Shown here: piece after piece, positions 8,009-15,905 of the stretch
Layout: every line of letters begins with the position of its first letter
Numbering within the stretch: the stretch's first letter is position 1
Source of the DNA: Cetobacterium sp. 2A
GTDB taxonomy: Bacteria > Fusobacteriota > Fusobacteriia > Fusobacteriales > Fusobacteriaceae
Direction of reading: 5' to 3'
Assembly: GCF_014250685.1 (NCBI RefSeq)
Contig: NZ_JACFAJ010000006.1
Coordinates: 124,001 to 188,000 of the forward strand
Length of the DNA stretch: 64,000 nucleotides
Notes under the pieces: generated by a model
What the model was told of the DNA's origin: nothing
Seen by the model: the letters and a program-made list of their open reading frames with translations, nothing else
Database searches by the model: none
Translations under genes and position numbers: made by a program

Positions 8009-8887
8009 ATGATTCATAAATTACAATTTATTATTTTTAAAATCTTCAACACAACTTTACAAGTTTTTCCTGAAAAAAGTAGATTCAAATTTGCTGAATT
8101 TTTAGGAGGATTGTCTTATAAACTTATCAAAAAAAGACGTATTATAGCTCTAGCTAATTTAAAGTTAGCTTTTCCTGAAAAAACTGAACAGGAAAGAGAA
8201 GCAATCGCTTTAGAGTCCTTTAAAATAATGTCTAAGGCTTTCCTTTCAACTCTTTGGTTTGAAGAATACTTAAACGAGCAAGGAAAAGTTAAAATTGAGG
8301 GATTTGAAATTTTCGAATCTGCTTACAAAAAAAATAAGGGTGTCATTGTAACTACCCTACACATGGGAAATATGGAAGCCTCTTTAAAAGTTGCTGAAGA
8401 TTATCATGTGGTGACTGTTGCAAAAAAACAAAGAAATCCATATATGGATGACTTTATTACAAAAGCTAGAGAAAAAATGAATATTACTCTTTTAAAAAAA
8501 GATAAGCAAACTTCTAGACAACTTATGGAACATATCGAAAGAAATGAAATTATTGCTCTTTTTAGTGATCACAGAGACAAAGGTGCCTCGGTGGACTTTT
8601 TTGGAGAAACTACAGTTGCTCCAACAGGAGCTGTTTCATTAGCTTTAAAACATAATATTCCTTTAGTTTTGAGTTATAATGTTATGAATAAAGATAACTC
8701 TTGCACTGTACACGTTGTTGAAGAAATTGAACTTGTAAGAACAAACTCTCCAAAAGAAGATGTTGTATTTAATACTCAACTTTTAATTTATAAAATGGAG
8801 AAAATAATATCTGAACATCCTGAGCAATGGATGTGGTTCCATGATAGATGGAGTCTATACAAAAAACTTACAAAAATAAAAAAGTAA
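8009..8887 (+). CDS. Lipid A acyltransferase of the LpxL/HtrB type
   Basis: A 292-codon gene. The HX4E catalytic motif of lysophospholipid acyltransferases is H118-MGNM-E123. FSDHRDKGASVDFFGE and PTGAVSLAL follow, and the C-terminal QWMWFHDRW is the usual E-x-W-x-W-x-H-x-RW of the family. It adds a secondary acyl chain to a lipid A precursor at the inner membrane. The N-terminal anchor region (1-20) is hydrophobic. The reading frame is open from a GTG at 8000, but AGGTGG lies just before the ATG at 8009, so the ATG is preferred. It stands alone with its own promoter and terminator. Which lipid A acyl position it serves cannot be told. Confidence 0.88.
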   Translation: MIHKLQFIIFKIFNTTLQVFPEKSRFKFAEFLGGLSYKLIKKRRIIALANLKLAFPEKTEQEREAIALESFKIMSKAFLSTLWFEEYLNEQGKVKIEGFEIFESAYKKNKGVIVTTLHMGNMEASLKVAEDYHVVTVAKKQRNPYMDDFITKAREKMNITLLKKDKQTSRQLMEHIERNEIIALFSDHRDKGASVDFFGETTVAPTGAVSLALKHNIPLVLSYNVMNKDNSCTVHVVEEIELVRTNSPKEDVVFNTQLLIYKMEKIISEHPEQWMWFHDRWSLYKKLTKIKK

Positions 8888-8911
8888 GGGAATTTATTCC
8901 CTTACTTTTTT
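8880..8911. terminator. Bidirectional terminator
   Basis: AAAAGTAAGGGAA pairs with TTCCCTTACTTTT around TTTA, with a T run. It lies between convergent genes. Confidence 0.85.
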
Positions 8912-8912
8912 A

Positions 8913-10094
8913 TTAGAATGTTATAAACATTACGTTTTCAGCTGGTCTTTGTTCATTGCTTTTTCCGTCACTTTTCCCTGCCAACATCCAATCGAATAAG
9001 AACTTAGAGTGTTCCTCTACATTTCTTATACATTTTCTAGTTCCAGGTACAGTTCCAAGAGTTCCTTCTTTTTGTTTCATGAAGAATTCCCTGTTTATTT
9101 CTTCTTCAAAATTTATTGGAGTTCCGTGTAAATATCCTCCACCCGAAAATCTGATAGCATACTTAGCATATCCTTGATTTTCTCCTATTTCACTTCTATA
9201 ACCCATTTCATATTTTAGCATTGGAACAACAAAATATCCTCTAGGTGTTTCAAATCCTACTTGACTTTCCATTCCAGTCTTATTATAAACATAACCAATT
9301 AATTGCCATTCTCCATTTATCTTTTGAAAAGCTCCTTGATTCTGATTTTTTATGTCTATAACAACTACTTTTGTAAAATTAGGATTTATTTTTGGATTTC
9401 TTGAAATAACATTAGATTTTATATTTATAGGTGATTCCGCTATCGATAGAACATTTACTGCTGTCATATTTCCATTTTCTGAAATAACTGACATAACAGA
9501 TCTATCTGGTACAACTATATTTTCTCCACCGTAGTATCCCATCGTATTTTGATCTAAAGAAGTTCCATACTTATCTTTGTCTCTTTTGAAATTAACATTA
9601 TTAGGATTCGGAACATACGTATTTGTAGAAACTAGCTCTCTTCCCTTAGATGTTTCTTGCTTCACGAACTTATCTAACTTCTGTATTCTATTCATCATTT
9701 CTGTAAATCTAAACTCTCTCACACCAACAAGTCTATCAGAAATATATCCAACTTTTCCATTTTCAGTGTGAACTTTGTACCATACACTTCCAGCTTTACT
9801 TGTAATTTGCTCTAAAACTTGGAGTTTTGAATTAAATACATACTTAGCTAAAACTTCAGCTTTTGTAGTTGGATCTTTTCTTACAGGAGCTTCCGTACTT
9901 CTTACATAAACGTAATCTAAGTATCTTGGTTGCCCTTCCGTTGTTTTTAAATTTATTGGTATATCCATTGGAATAACATTGTCATAAGTTTTGTTAATTT
10001 CTTTAACATAACTAGACGCTTGTGCGTTTTTAGAACCAACTAAAAATAATCCACACATAATAAAACTAACTAAAAAACTTTTGTTTATTTTCAT
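8913..10094 (-). CDS. SH3 and L,D-transpeptidase-like (YkuD) secreted protein with altered catalytic motif
   Basis: A 393-residue protein with a signal peptide (1-26, ending NAQAS). A bacterial SH3 region (about 63-125, YVRSTEAPVRKDPTT to VGYISDRL) binds cell wall in related proteins. The C-terminal domain (about 245-393) resembles YkuD: GYFVVPML, HGTP at 323-326 and a Cys at 355. In active L,D-transpeptidases the motif around the Cys is S/T-H-G-C-x-R; here it is T-R-K-C-I-R, and the stretch between the HGT and the Cys is longer than usual. It probably acts on peptidoglycan in the periplasm, but activity is uncertain. It is monocistronic with its own promoter. Confidence 0.72.
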   Translation of the reverse strand: MKINKSFLVSFIMCGLFLVGSKNAQASSYVKEINKTYDNVIPMDIPINLKTTEGQPRYLDYVYVRSTEAPVRKDPTTKAEVLAKYVFNSKLQVLEQITSKAGSVWYKVHTENGKVGYISDRLVGVREFRFTEMMNRIQKLDKFVKQETSKGRELVSTNTYVPNPNNVNFKRDKDKYGTSLDQNTMGYYGGENIVVPDRSVMSVISENGNMTAVNVLSIAESPINIKSNVISRNPKINPNFTKVVVIDIKNQNQGAFQKINGEWQLIGYVYNKTGMESQVGFETPRGYFVVPMLKYEMGYRSEIGENQGYAKYAIRFSGGGYLHGTPINFEEEINREFFMKQKEGTLGTVPGTRKCIRNVEEHSKFLFDWMLAGKSDGKSNEQRPAENVMFITF

Positions 10095-10129
10095 CTCACA
10101 TCACCCATTTTCTTTAAATAATCTTGTAA

Positions 10130-10158
10130 ATTTTAACACTATTCTCATGCTTATTCAA
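10130..10158 (-). promoter_or_regulatory. Promoter for the YkuD-like gene
   Basis: Minus strand TTGAAT (10153-10158), 17-base spacer, TAAAAT (10130-10135). Confidence 0.6.
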
Positions 10159-10230
10159 GTTATTTTTGATATTTACTAATTGTCATAATATACAAAATTA
10201 TATGTCAATTCCCTTCTAATAAATATTTAT

Positions 10231-10626
10231 CTATTTTTTTTCAAAATATAATGTTTTATCTGCTGTTTCTATTAAAAGAGAATTTTCTTTCAGCTTTAAT
10301 ATTTTTGCTGATTCTAATTGCTTTAAATATTTTTGTTCTTTCTGAAGTGACTCTATAGGACCTGCCATTCTAGTTCCTGCAAGAGGTCCAATTTTTATCT
10401 TATCACCATCAATTTTATAGTTCCCAAAATATCTATTTACTCCAGAAAATCCATAAACTCTATCTTTATCAAAGTTTATTGTAATTCCTAAATCTTTATA
10501 CTCACTAACTAAAGTATATTCATTATCCATAATTTTCGAAATTTCAACCTCTTTTTCTTTCTTATCAATATTATTACATCCTAAAATTCCTAAAGTTAAC
10601 AATAGTAAAAATATAATTTTTTTCAT
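10231..10626 (-). CDS. META-domain (HslJ-like) lipoprotein
   Basis: The ATG at 10626 has GGAGG upstream and gives a lipoprotein signal MKKIIFLLLLTLGILGC, with Cys17 as the lipid-bearing residue. The remaining about 100 residues form a META domain: a beta-rich stretch with VYGFSGVNRYFGNYKI, then IGPLAGTRMAG and a final LYFEKK strand. The usual GCN motif of HslJ is GVN here. META proteins are envelope proteins linked to heat-stress or novobiocin resistance in E. coli; the role here is unknown. It is preceded by a good promoter and followed by the YkuD-like gene's promoter. Confidence 0.78.
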   Translation of the reverse strand: MKKIIFLLLLTLGILGCNNIDKKEKEVEISKIMDNEYTLVSEYKDLGITINFDKDRVYGFSGVNRYFGNYKIDGDKIKIGPLAGTRMAGPIESLQKEQKYLKQLESAKILKLKENSLLIETADKTLYFEKK

Positions 10627-10662
10627 AAAAAAACCTCCCAAATTTCTAAGATCATGATTATA

Positions 10663-10691
10663 ATTATGCTATAGTTCCATAATTTTGTCAA
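10663..10691 (-). promoter_or_regulatory. Promoter for META lipoprotein
   Basis: Minus strand perfect TTGACA (10686-10691), 17-base spacer, CATAAT (10663-10668). It lies between the META gene and the end of ptsG. Confidence 0.68.
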
Positions 10692-10728
10692 ATCTCTTCT
10701 TTAAAGGAGGTTTATTATTTAGTTTAAA

Positions 10729-12207
10729 TTATAAAGCTTTTAAATCGTTAGCTATGAATTGAGCCTTTGATCCAAATATAGCCTGTACTCCATTTTTACC
10801 AACTTTTAAAACTCCGCTTGCACCTAATTTTTTAAGTTCAGCATCATTTACTAAGCTACTATCTTTAACTTCTAATCTTAATCTCGTTATACAAGAATCT
10901 ATAGAAACTAAATTATCTTTTCCACCAAGTGCATTCATTACCAATACTGCTAATTCATGATTTCCAAGTGTAACTGTTTCTTCTGAAGCCTCAGAAGCTT
11001 CTTCTCTTCCAGGAGTCATTAAATTAAACTTTCTAATAAAAAATCTAAATCCAAAATAATATATTACAGAGAATCCTAATCCAACAACAATTACCATTGG
11101 CCAGTTAGTTTCGAACCCTTCAGTTCCTGGTAGAACTCCAAACATAATATAGTCAATTACTCCACCTGAAAAAGTCATCCCTATTCTTACTTTGAACATA
11201 TTCATAAGCATAAATGATAGAGCTGCAAATACACAATGAAGTCCATAAAGAACTGGTGCAACAAATAAGAATGAGAACTCGATTGGTTCTGTAATTCCAG
11301 TTAAAAATGATGTCAATGCAGCAGAGAATAAAATTCCTCCTGCTATTTTTTTATTACCAGGTTTTGCTTCGTTATACATAGCCAACGCTGCTGCTGGTAG
11401 TCCAAACATCATGAACGGGAATTTCCCTGCTAAAAACTTACCTGCTCCTGCATATTGAGGTGTTGAGAAAGTTTTAACTCCATCTTTTAACATTGCAAAC
11501 CAAATAGCTTGATCTCCATTAACTATTTGTCCTGCTGAATTTGTATACTCTCCAAATTGATACCAGAAAGGAGCATAGAAAATATGATGTAATCCAAATG
11601 GTATTAATGCTCTTTCTATAAGTCCAAATACAAATGTTGATACGTTAGTATTTGTTTCATTTGCTAAGAATGATAATTGAGCTAATCCAGCTTGGATTGG
11701 TTGCCATATGTACGGCATTGCAAGTCCAACTAAAAATGCTACTACAGCTGTCATTATAGGAACTAGTCTTTTTCCAGCAAAGAATCCTAAAAATGATGGT
11801 AATTCTGTCTTGTAAAACTTGTTGTAACATATAGCTGCTATTATACCCGCTATTAATCCTCCAAAAACTCCAGTTTGAAGTGTTGGAATTCCCATTACTG
11901 TAGCGAAAGCTCCATCTCCTGCTGCAACTCCTGCTGCTGCATCTGTTTGAACCCCCATAGTTACGTTCATAACTAAAATTGCTACTATTGCCGCTAATGC
12001 AGCTATTCCATCTCCACCAACTAAACCTATTGCCGCTCCAACAGCAAATAGAAGTGGTAAGTTTCCAAATATAATTCCTCCTGCTTGTTCCATAAGAGGT
12101 ATTCCCAATTTATTACCAGCGGCTAAAAATATTCCAGCTGCTGGAAGTATTGCTACTGGTGTCATTAATGCTTTTCCAATCTTTTGTACTTCTGCAAAAA
12201 TCTTCAT
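10729..12207 (-). CDS. ptsG: PTS EIICB permease, glucose/N-acetylglucosamine family
   Basis: A 492-residue protein. Residues 1-390 are the EIIC membrane domain of the Glc superfamily, with [16 protein letters not shown] near the start, [11 protein letters not shown] in the middle and [13 protein letters not shown], the glucose-family substrate signature. Residues about 412-492 are an EIIB domain with the phosphorylated Cys439 in CITRLR. The protein imports and phosphorylates a hexose, taking phosphate from an EIIA that is not encoded here. Glucose is the likeliest substrate; GlcNAc or glucosamine are alternatives. It is a single-gene unit with its own promoter. It is functionally tied to the HPr kinase at 3820, which modifies the HPr upstream of this transporter. 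Confidence 0.87.
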   Translation of the reverse strand: MKIFAEVQKIGKALMTPVAILPAAGIFLAAGNKLGIPLMEQAGGIIFGNLPLLFAVGAAIGLVGGDGIAALAAIVAILVMNVTMGVQTDAAAGVAAGDGAFATVMGIPTLQTGVFGGLIAGIIAAICYNKFYKTELPSFLGFFAGKRLVPIMTAVVAFLVGLAMPYIWQPIQAGLAQLSFLANETNTNVSTFVFGLIERALIPFGLHHIFYAPFWYQFGEYTNSAGQIVNGDQAIWFAMLKDGVKTFSTPQYAGAGKFLAGKFPFMMFGLPAAALAMYNEAKPGNKKIAGGILFSAALTSFLTGITEPIEFSFLFVAPVLYGLHCVFAALSFMLMNMFKVRIGMTFSGGVIDYIMFGVLPGTEGFETNWPMVIVVGLGFSVIYYFGFRFFIRKFNLMTPGREEASEASEETVTLGNHELAVLVMNALGGKDNLVSIDSCITRLRLEVKDSSLVNDAELKKLGASGVLKVGKNGVQAIFGSKAQFIANDLKAL

Positions 12208-12256
12208 TTGTTCCTCCTAAAATATATTAAATTTTATTTTATCTTCAACAAAATCG

Positions 12257-12285
12257 ATAATACATTCTTATTTAAAAAAAGTCAA
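12257..12285 (-). promoter_or_regulatory. Promoter for ptsG
   Basis: Minus strand TTGACT (12280-12285), 17-base spacer, TATTAT (12257-12262). The leader to the ATG is about 45 bases, too short for an antiterminator structure. Confidence 0.72.
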
Positions 12286-12323
12286 GTTTTTTATCACACA
12301 AAATGAGCTTTTTATTTTTTACT

Positions 12324-12352
12324 TTGACTCATTTACATTTAAATAGTATCAT
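12324..12352 (+). promoter_or_regulatory. Promoter for the transposase-derived gene and popT-like gene
   Basis: TTGACT (12324-12329), 17-base spacer, TATCAT (12347-12352), about 50 bases before the ATG at 12402. Confidence 0.68.
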
Positions 12353-12401
12353 TTAGGAAAAAAAATATAGAAAAAAGTATATCATAACTCGGGAGTTGAA
12401 G

Positions 12402-13478
12402 ATGAAACTAGCAAAAGAACGCTTTAAAATAATTGAGCCTTTTTTCAAAAAAGAAAAAAAACTTATAGATATAGAAAATGAATCTAACATATCTTACTCA
12501 ACTTTAAAAAGATGGGTAACATCATATAAAAAAGAGGGAATAGATGGTCTTGAGAAAAAAGAAAGATCTGATAAAAATAATCACAAAAAAATTGATGATG
12601 AAAAAATGGACATTATAAAAAATCTATATATGGAAAATTATAATCTTTCAATCTCCAAACTTTACGAAAAATCACTTTCTACTCTCTCCTCTATAAATTG
12701 TGAAATTAGTTATCCTACTTTTTATAGAGTTATAAGTAGTCTAGATGAATTTATTAAAAAATCCTCAAATTTTCATATAGAAAAAATTAGTAAACCTGAA
12801 GAAATCTTTTCCATATTTCAATTTCCAATATACTTCCCATTTTTGAATTTTGAGTGTTCTGTTTTTTACTTAACTCTTTTTTTTGAAATTAAAACTTTTA
12901 AAATAATAAATTTTTCATTTGATCAAACTGCACATGACTTTACAAAATTATTTCCATTTATACGAGAATCAATCTTAAAATGTAATTTCTATCCAAAAGA
13001 AATTATTTTAACTAATACTATTGGGGAACTTTCCAATAACAAATTGAGAAAATGTTTTTTTGAAACTGGAATTATTTTTACAGAAACTGATTCTTTTGAT
13101 TTAAGTGAATTAAAAAAACTTTGTAACTTCATACAATCCGATTTAAAAAAAGTGTTTGAAAATGAGATTAATTTATCTTTAGAAAAAGTTAATAACTTTA
13201 TTAATTTATACTTCTTCGGAGAAGACACTCATTCTACAAATCTAAAAAAATCTGAAAAAGTATTTGATGTTAGAAAATTAGATTTTTTTCTTTCAAACTC
13301 CAATAGAAAAGTATATAATTATGGAATTAGAGTTAAAAATTCAATATATTTTAATCCGTTATTAGAAAAGTTAACCGATAAAATCGTTCATGTCAAATAT
13401 TCTCAACTAGACAAAGACACTATCTTTATCTTTTACAATAATAGTTTTTTATGTGAGGGATTTTTAGTTAAAAATTAG
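12402..13478 (+). CDS. Domesticated Mu/Tn552-type transposase-like protein, catalytically dead
   Basis: A 358-residue protein with the domain order of Mu-family transposases. A first helix-turn-helix occupies about 5-50 (NISYSTLKRWVTSYKKEGIDGL, where the KEGIDGL end is typical). A second winged-helix-like region is at about 66-115. A retroviral-integrase-like fold occupies about 140-265. A small beta-barrel lies at about 300-352, like the Mu-transposase C domain. The catalytic acidic residues are gone: the expected TDxG segment is TNTIG at 204-208, and no Asp is seen at the first position. No terminal inverted repeats were found around it. GGGAG sits 6 bases before the ATG. The stop is 10 bases from the DUF368 gene, so the two are cotranscribed. 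I infer a DNA-binding regulator; homology is by eye only. Confidence 0.6.
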   Translation: MKLAKERFKIIEPFFKKEKKLIDIENESNISYSTLKRWVTSYKKEGIDGLEKKERSDKNNHKKIDDEKMDIIKNLYMENYNLSISKLYEKSLSTLSSINCEISYPTFYRVISSLDEFIKKSSNFHIEKISKPEEIFSIFQFPIYFPFLNFECSVFYLTLFFEIKTFKIINFSFDQTAHDFTKLFPFIRESILKCNFYPKEIILTNTIGELSNNKLRKCFFETGIIFTETDSFDLSELKKLCNFIQSDLKKVFENEINLSLEKVNNFINLYFFGEDTHSTNLKKSEKVFDVRKLDFFLSNSNRKVYNYGIRVKNSIYFNPLLEKLTDKIVHVKYSQLDKDTIFIFYNNSFLCEGFLVKN

Positions 13479-13488
13479 GAGGATTTTC

Positions 13489-14229
13489 ATGTTGAAAAAT
13501 TTTTTAAAAGGGATTGCCATCGGAATTGCCAATGTACTTCCTGGAGTTTCTGGTGGTACCTTAGCTGTTATTCTTGGAATATATGATCAACTGACAGAGG
13601 CAATTGGAAACTTTTTTATAGTTCCAATGAAAAAGAAAATAGAATATATAAAATTCGTTGGTCAAATTGGTGCTGGAGCTGTTATTGGAATTCTTTTATT
13701 TGCTAAATTAGTGGCATTTTTGTATAGTACATATCCTAAAATAACTACCATTGGTTTTGTAATCTTAATTATTCCATCTATTCCACTTATTTTAAAAGGG
13801 GAGAATTTTTTAAACAAAAAGAATCTATTAGCATTTTTTTCAGGAGTAATATTTACAATGTGTTTTGTTGGATTGACATATATATTTAAAAAGGAAGATA
13901 CTCTTGCTACTACCTCAAATATATTCACTATTGCATACGGAATCAAACTTTTTATATGCGGAATTATCGCTGCTGGGGCCATGATTATCCCTGGTATTTC
14001 AGGATCTCTTTTGCTTCTTGTTTTGGGAGAATACTACAATATTCTTTCATACATAAGCTCTTTTAAAATAATTCCACTTATCTTTTTTGGAGCTGGAACA
14101 GCAATCGGACTTGTTGGATTTGCAAAACTTATAAATGTTCTTTTAAATAAGTATCGTAGTAATACTCTCCATTTTATAGTTGGAATTATCGTTGTATCAA
14201 TGTTTGATATAATCTTTAGAGTATTTTAA
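13489..14229 (+). CDS. DUF368 membrane protein, PopT-type polyprenyl-phosphate transporter
   Basis: A 246-residue polytopic protein with the two inverted DUF368 signatures, IANVLPGVSGGTLAVILGIYD (about 14-34) and AMIIPGISGSLLLLVLGEY (about 164-182), and about seven membrane segments. DUF368 proteins (PopT) have been shown to recycle undecaprenyl phosphate across the cytoplasmic membrane for cell-envelope synthesis. TAGGAGG precedes the ATG. It shares a promoter with the transposase-like gene and ends in a strong terminator. The family call is secure; substrate is by family. Confidence 0.87.
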   Translation: MLKNFLKGIAIGIANVLPGVSGGTLAVILGIYDQLTEAIGNFFIVPMKKKIEYIKFVGQIGAGAVIGILLFAKLVAFLYSTYPKITTIGFVILIIPSIPLILKGENFLNKKNLLAFFSGVIFTMCFVGLTYIFKKEDTLATTSNIFTIAYGIKLFICGIIAAGAMIIPGISGSLLLLVLGEYYNILSYISSFKIIPLIFFGAGTAIGLVGFAKLINVLLNKYRSNTLHFIVGIIVVSMFDIIFRVF

Positions 14230-14271
14230 AAAATATTGGCCAGCGGAAGAAATTCTGCTGGCCAATATTTT
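14230..14271. terminator. Strong bidirectional terminator
   Basis: A 15-bp perfect stem AAAATATTGGCCAGC / GCTGGCCAATATTTT around a 12-base loop, lying between convergent genes. Confidence 0.9.
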
Positions 14272-14277
14272 AATCTT

Positions 14278-15297
14278 TTATACTTTTCTTATTCTTGAAA
14301 TATCAACTTTATTTACATCAGCTGTTCCTGTTAAAATCATGCTTTGGAATAACTGTGTTTTCAACCCTTCTAATACTGTTTGAACACCCTCTCTTCTTCC
14401 ACCTACAGAACCCCAAATAATTGGTCTTCCAACTAAAACTGCCTTAGCCCCTAAAGCAAGATATTTTAAAATATCAACACCCTCTCTAACACTTCCATCA
14501 GCTAATACAATTATTTCGTCTCCAACCTCTTTTACAATATCTTCTAATACTTCTATAGCTGATAAAGTTTCATTTAAACATCTTCCTCCGTGATTTGAAA
14601 CTACTATCGCTGCGGCTCCAGCTTCAACACAAAGTCTAGCTTCGTCTGGAGATAAGATTCCTTTCACTATAAACGGCAGATTTGTTGAGTTTACTAATTC
14701 TTTTAAATCCTCTAAACTTTTTGGACCAACTGGTTGCCCAAATAACTTCATTGTTATCAGCCCAGCACCATCAACATCCACACCAACCGCAATAGCTCCA
14801 GCTTCTTCTGCTTTTCTTATTCTATCTATTATTTCACTATTTTCTCTTGGTTTTATTATCGCTATTCCTTTACCACCAGTCATTTTAAGATATTTTATTC
14901 CTGAATCATAACAATTATGATCTCCTGTATCTCCAATCATTGCAATAGTCCCAGCATCAACAGCTCCTAAAACAATATCTTCTGAATATTCTTCATCAGT
15001 AACATATCCACCCATATTGAATTTAGCTCCTGTTATCGGTGCTACCATTGCTGGAAAAGATAGCTTTTCTCCAAATAGTTCACAATCTAATTTGGGTTCT
15101 TTCACTGAATGCAGAGTTCTTAAAACTACTTTTACATCCTTTAACTTTTCATGATTTCTCTTAAAAGTTTCTCCACTTCCTGTTCCACCCATACCCGGAA
15201 CTTGTCCTGCACACCATACTCCATTACATTCTTTACAAATAGCACAAAAACCCTTCATTCTTTCACGTGCATTATCTCTAACTAATTTTATATCCAA
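14278..15297 (-). CDS. FMN-dependent alpha-hydroxy-acid oxidoreductase with Cys-rich N-terminus
   Basis: A 339-residue TIM barrel of the FMN-dependent 2-hydroxyacid dehydrogenase/oxidase family (lactate, glycolate oxidases). VSNHGGR at about 238-244 contains the catalytic His and the substrate Arg. FIVKGILSPDEA has the FMN-binding Lys, and LADGSVREGVDILKYLALGA plus VLVGRPIIWG form the phosphate site. The N-terminus carries Cys18, 21, 24 and 29 in a CX2CX2CX4C pattern that could hold an Fe-S cluster or zinc. The start is TTG at 15297 after GGGGGAAG. The substrate (probably L-lactate or another short hydroxy acid) and the electron acceptor are unknown. dtd lies 20 bases upstream. Confidence 0.82.
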   Translation of the reverse strand: MDIKLVRDNARERMKGFCAICKECNGVWCAGQVPGMGGTGSGETFKRNHEKLKDVKVVLRTLHSVKEPKLDCELFGEKLSFPAMVAPITGAKFNMGGYVTDEEYSEDIVLGAVDAGTIAMIGDTGDHNCYDSGIKYLKMTGGKGIAIIKPRENSEIIDRIRKAEEAGAIAVGVDVDGAGLITMKLFGQPVGPKSLEDLKELVNSTNLPFIVKGILSPDEARLCVEAGAAAIVVSNHGGRCLNETLSAIEVLEDIVKEVGDEIIVLADGSVREGVDILKYLALGAKAVLVGRPIIWGSVGGRREGVQTVLEGLKTQLFQSMILTGTADVNKVDISRIRKV

Positions 15298-15317
15298 TCT
15301 CTTCCCCCATTATAATT

Positions 15318-15773
15318 TTATTTTTTCAAATTTTCTGGCGTATCTATTATAATTGTCACTGGACCATCATTTAATAATTCTACTTTCATATCAGCTCCAA
15401 ATTTCCCTGTTTCTACCTTTACTCCCAAGCTTCTAGCCTTTTCTACAAACTTCTCATATAATTCTTCGGCCATTTCTGGTCTAGCAGCTGAAATAAAAGA
15501 TGGTCTTCTTCCCTTTATACAATCTCCATAAAGAGTGAACTGAGATACTATAAGTAGCTCTCCATTTATTTCTTCTAATCCTAAATTCATCTTTCCGTCT
15601 GAATCTTCAAAAATTCTTAAATCTTTAATCTTCGGAACTAACCAGTTTATTTCTTTTTCAGTATCCGAATGTGTTATTCCCAATAAAACTAAAATTCCAT
15701 TTTTTATTTCTCCGATAGTTTCTCCATCAACTTTTACTGAAGCAGAAGTAACTCTTTGTAGTACAGCTCTCAT
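15318..15773 (-). CDS. dtd: D-aminoacyl-tRNA deacylase
   Basis: A 151-residue protein beginning [13 protein letters not shown]. The catalytic SQFTLYGD motif is central and the C-terminal NDGPVTI is the Gly-cisPro-like second motif of DTD. It removes D-amino acids (and glycine from tRNA-Ala) from tRNA. GGAGGAAAGAG directly precedes the ATG at 15773, so the longer frame from 15791 is rejected. It is the first gene of a two-gene unit with the hydroxy-acid oxidoreductase. Confidence 0.94.
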   Translation of the reverse strand: MRAVLQRVTSASVKVDGETIGEIKNGILVLLGITHSDTEKEINWLVPKIKDLRIFEDSDGKMNLGLEEINGELLIVSQFTLYGDCIKGRRPSFISAARPEMAEELYEKFVEKARSLGVKVETGKFGADMKVELLNDGPVTIIIDTPENLKK

Positions 15774-15841
15774 CTCTTTCCTCCAAAACATCTTTTATGC
15801 AATTTTATTACATTAGAGAAGATTTTGCAAGGAGATAGTAT

Positions 15842-15870
15842 TTGGAAATTATTTAAATAAATGTTATAAT
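15842..15870 (+). promoter_or_regulatory. Promoter for the pncB run
   Basis: TTGGAA (15842-15847), 17-base spacer, perfect TATAAT (15865-15870), about 35 bases before the pncB ATG. Confidence 0.75.
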
Positions 15871-15905
15871 TTGACATAAAGTTTAATTTTTAGAGGGGAT
15901 GAAAA

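Noticed and set aside
10179-10211. Imperfect dyad AATTGTCATA...TATGTCAATT between META lipoprotein and YkuD gene
   Set aside because: About 11 of 15 positions pair, no T run follows on the minus strand and it may simply be AT-rich chance.
12402-13478. Active insertion sequence
   Set aside because: No terminal inverted repeats or target duplication, catalytic residues absent, and it shares an operon with DUF368.
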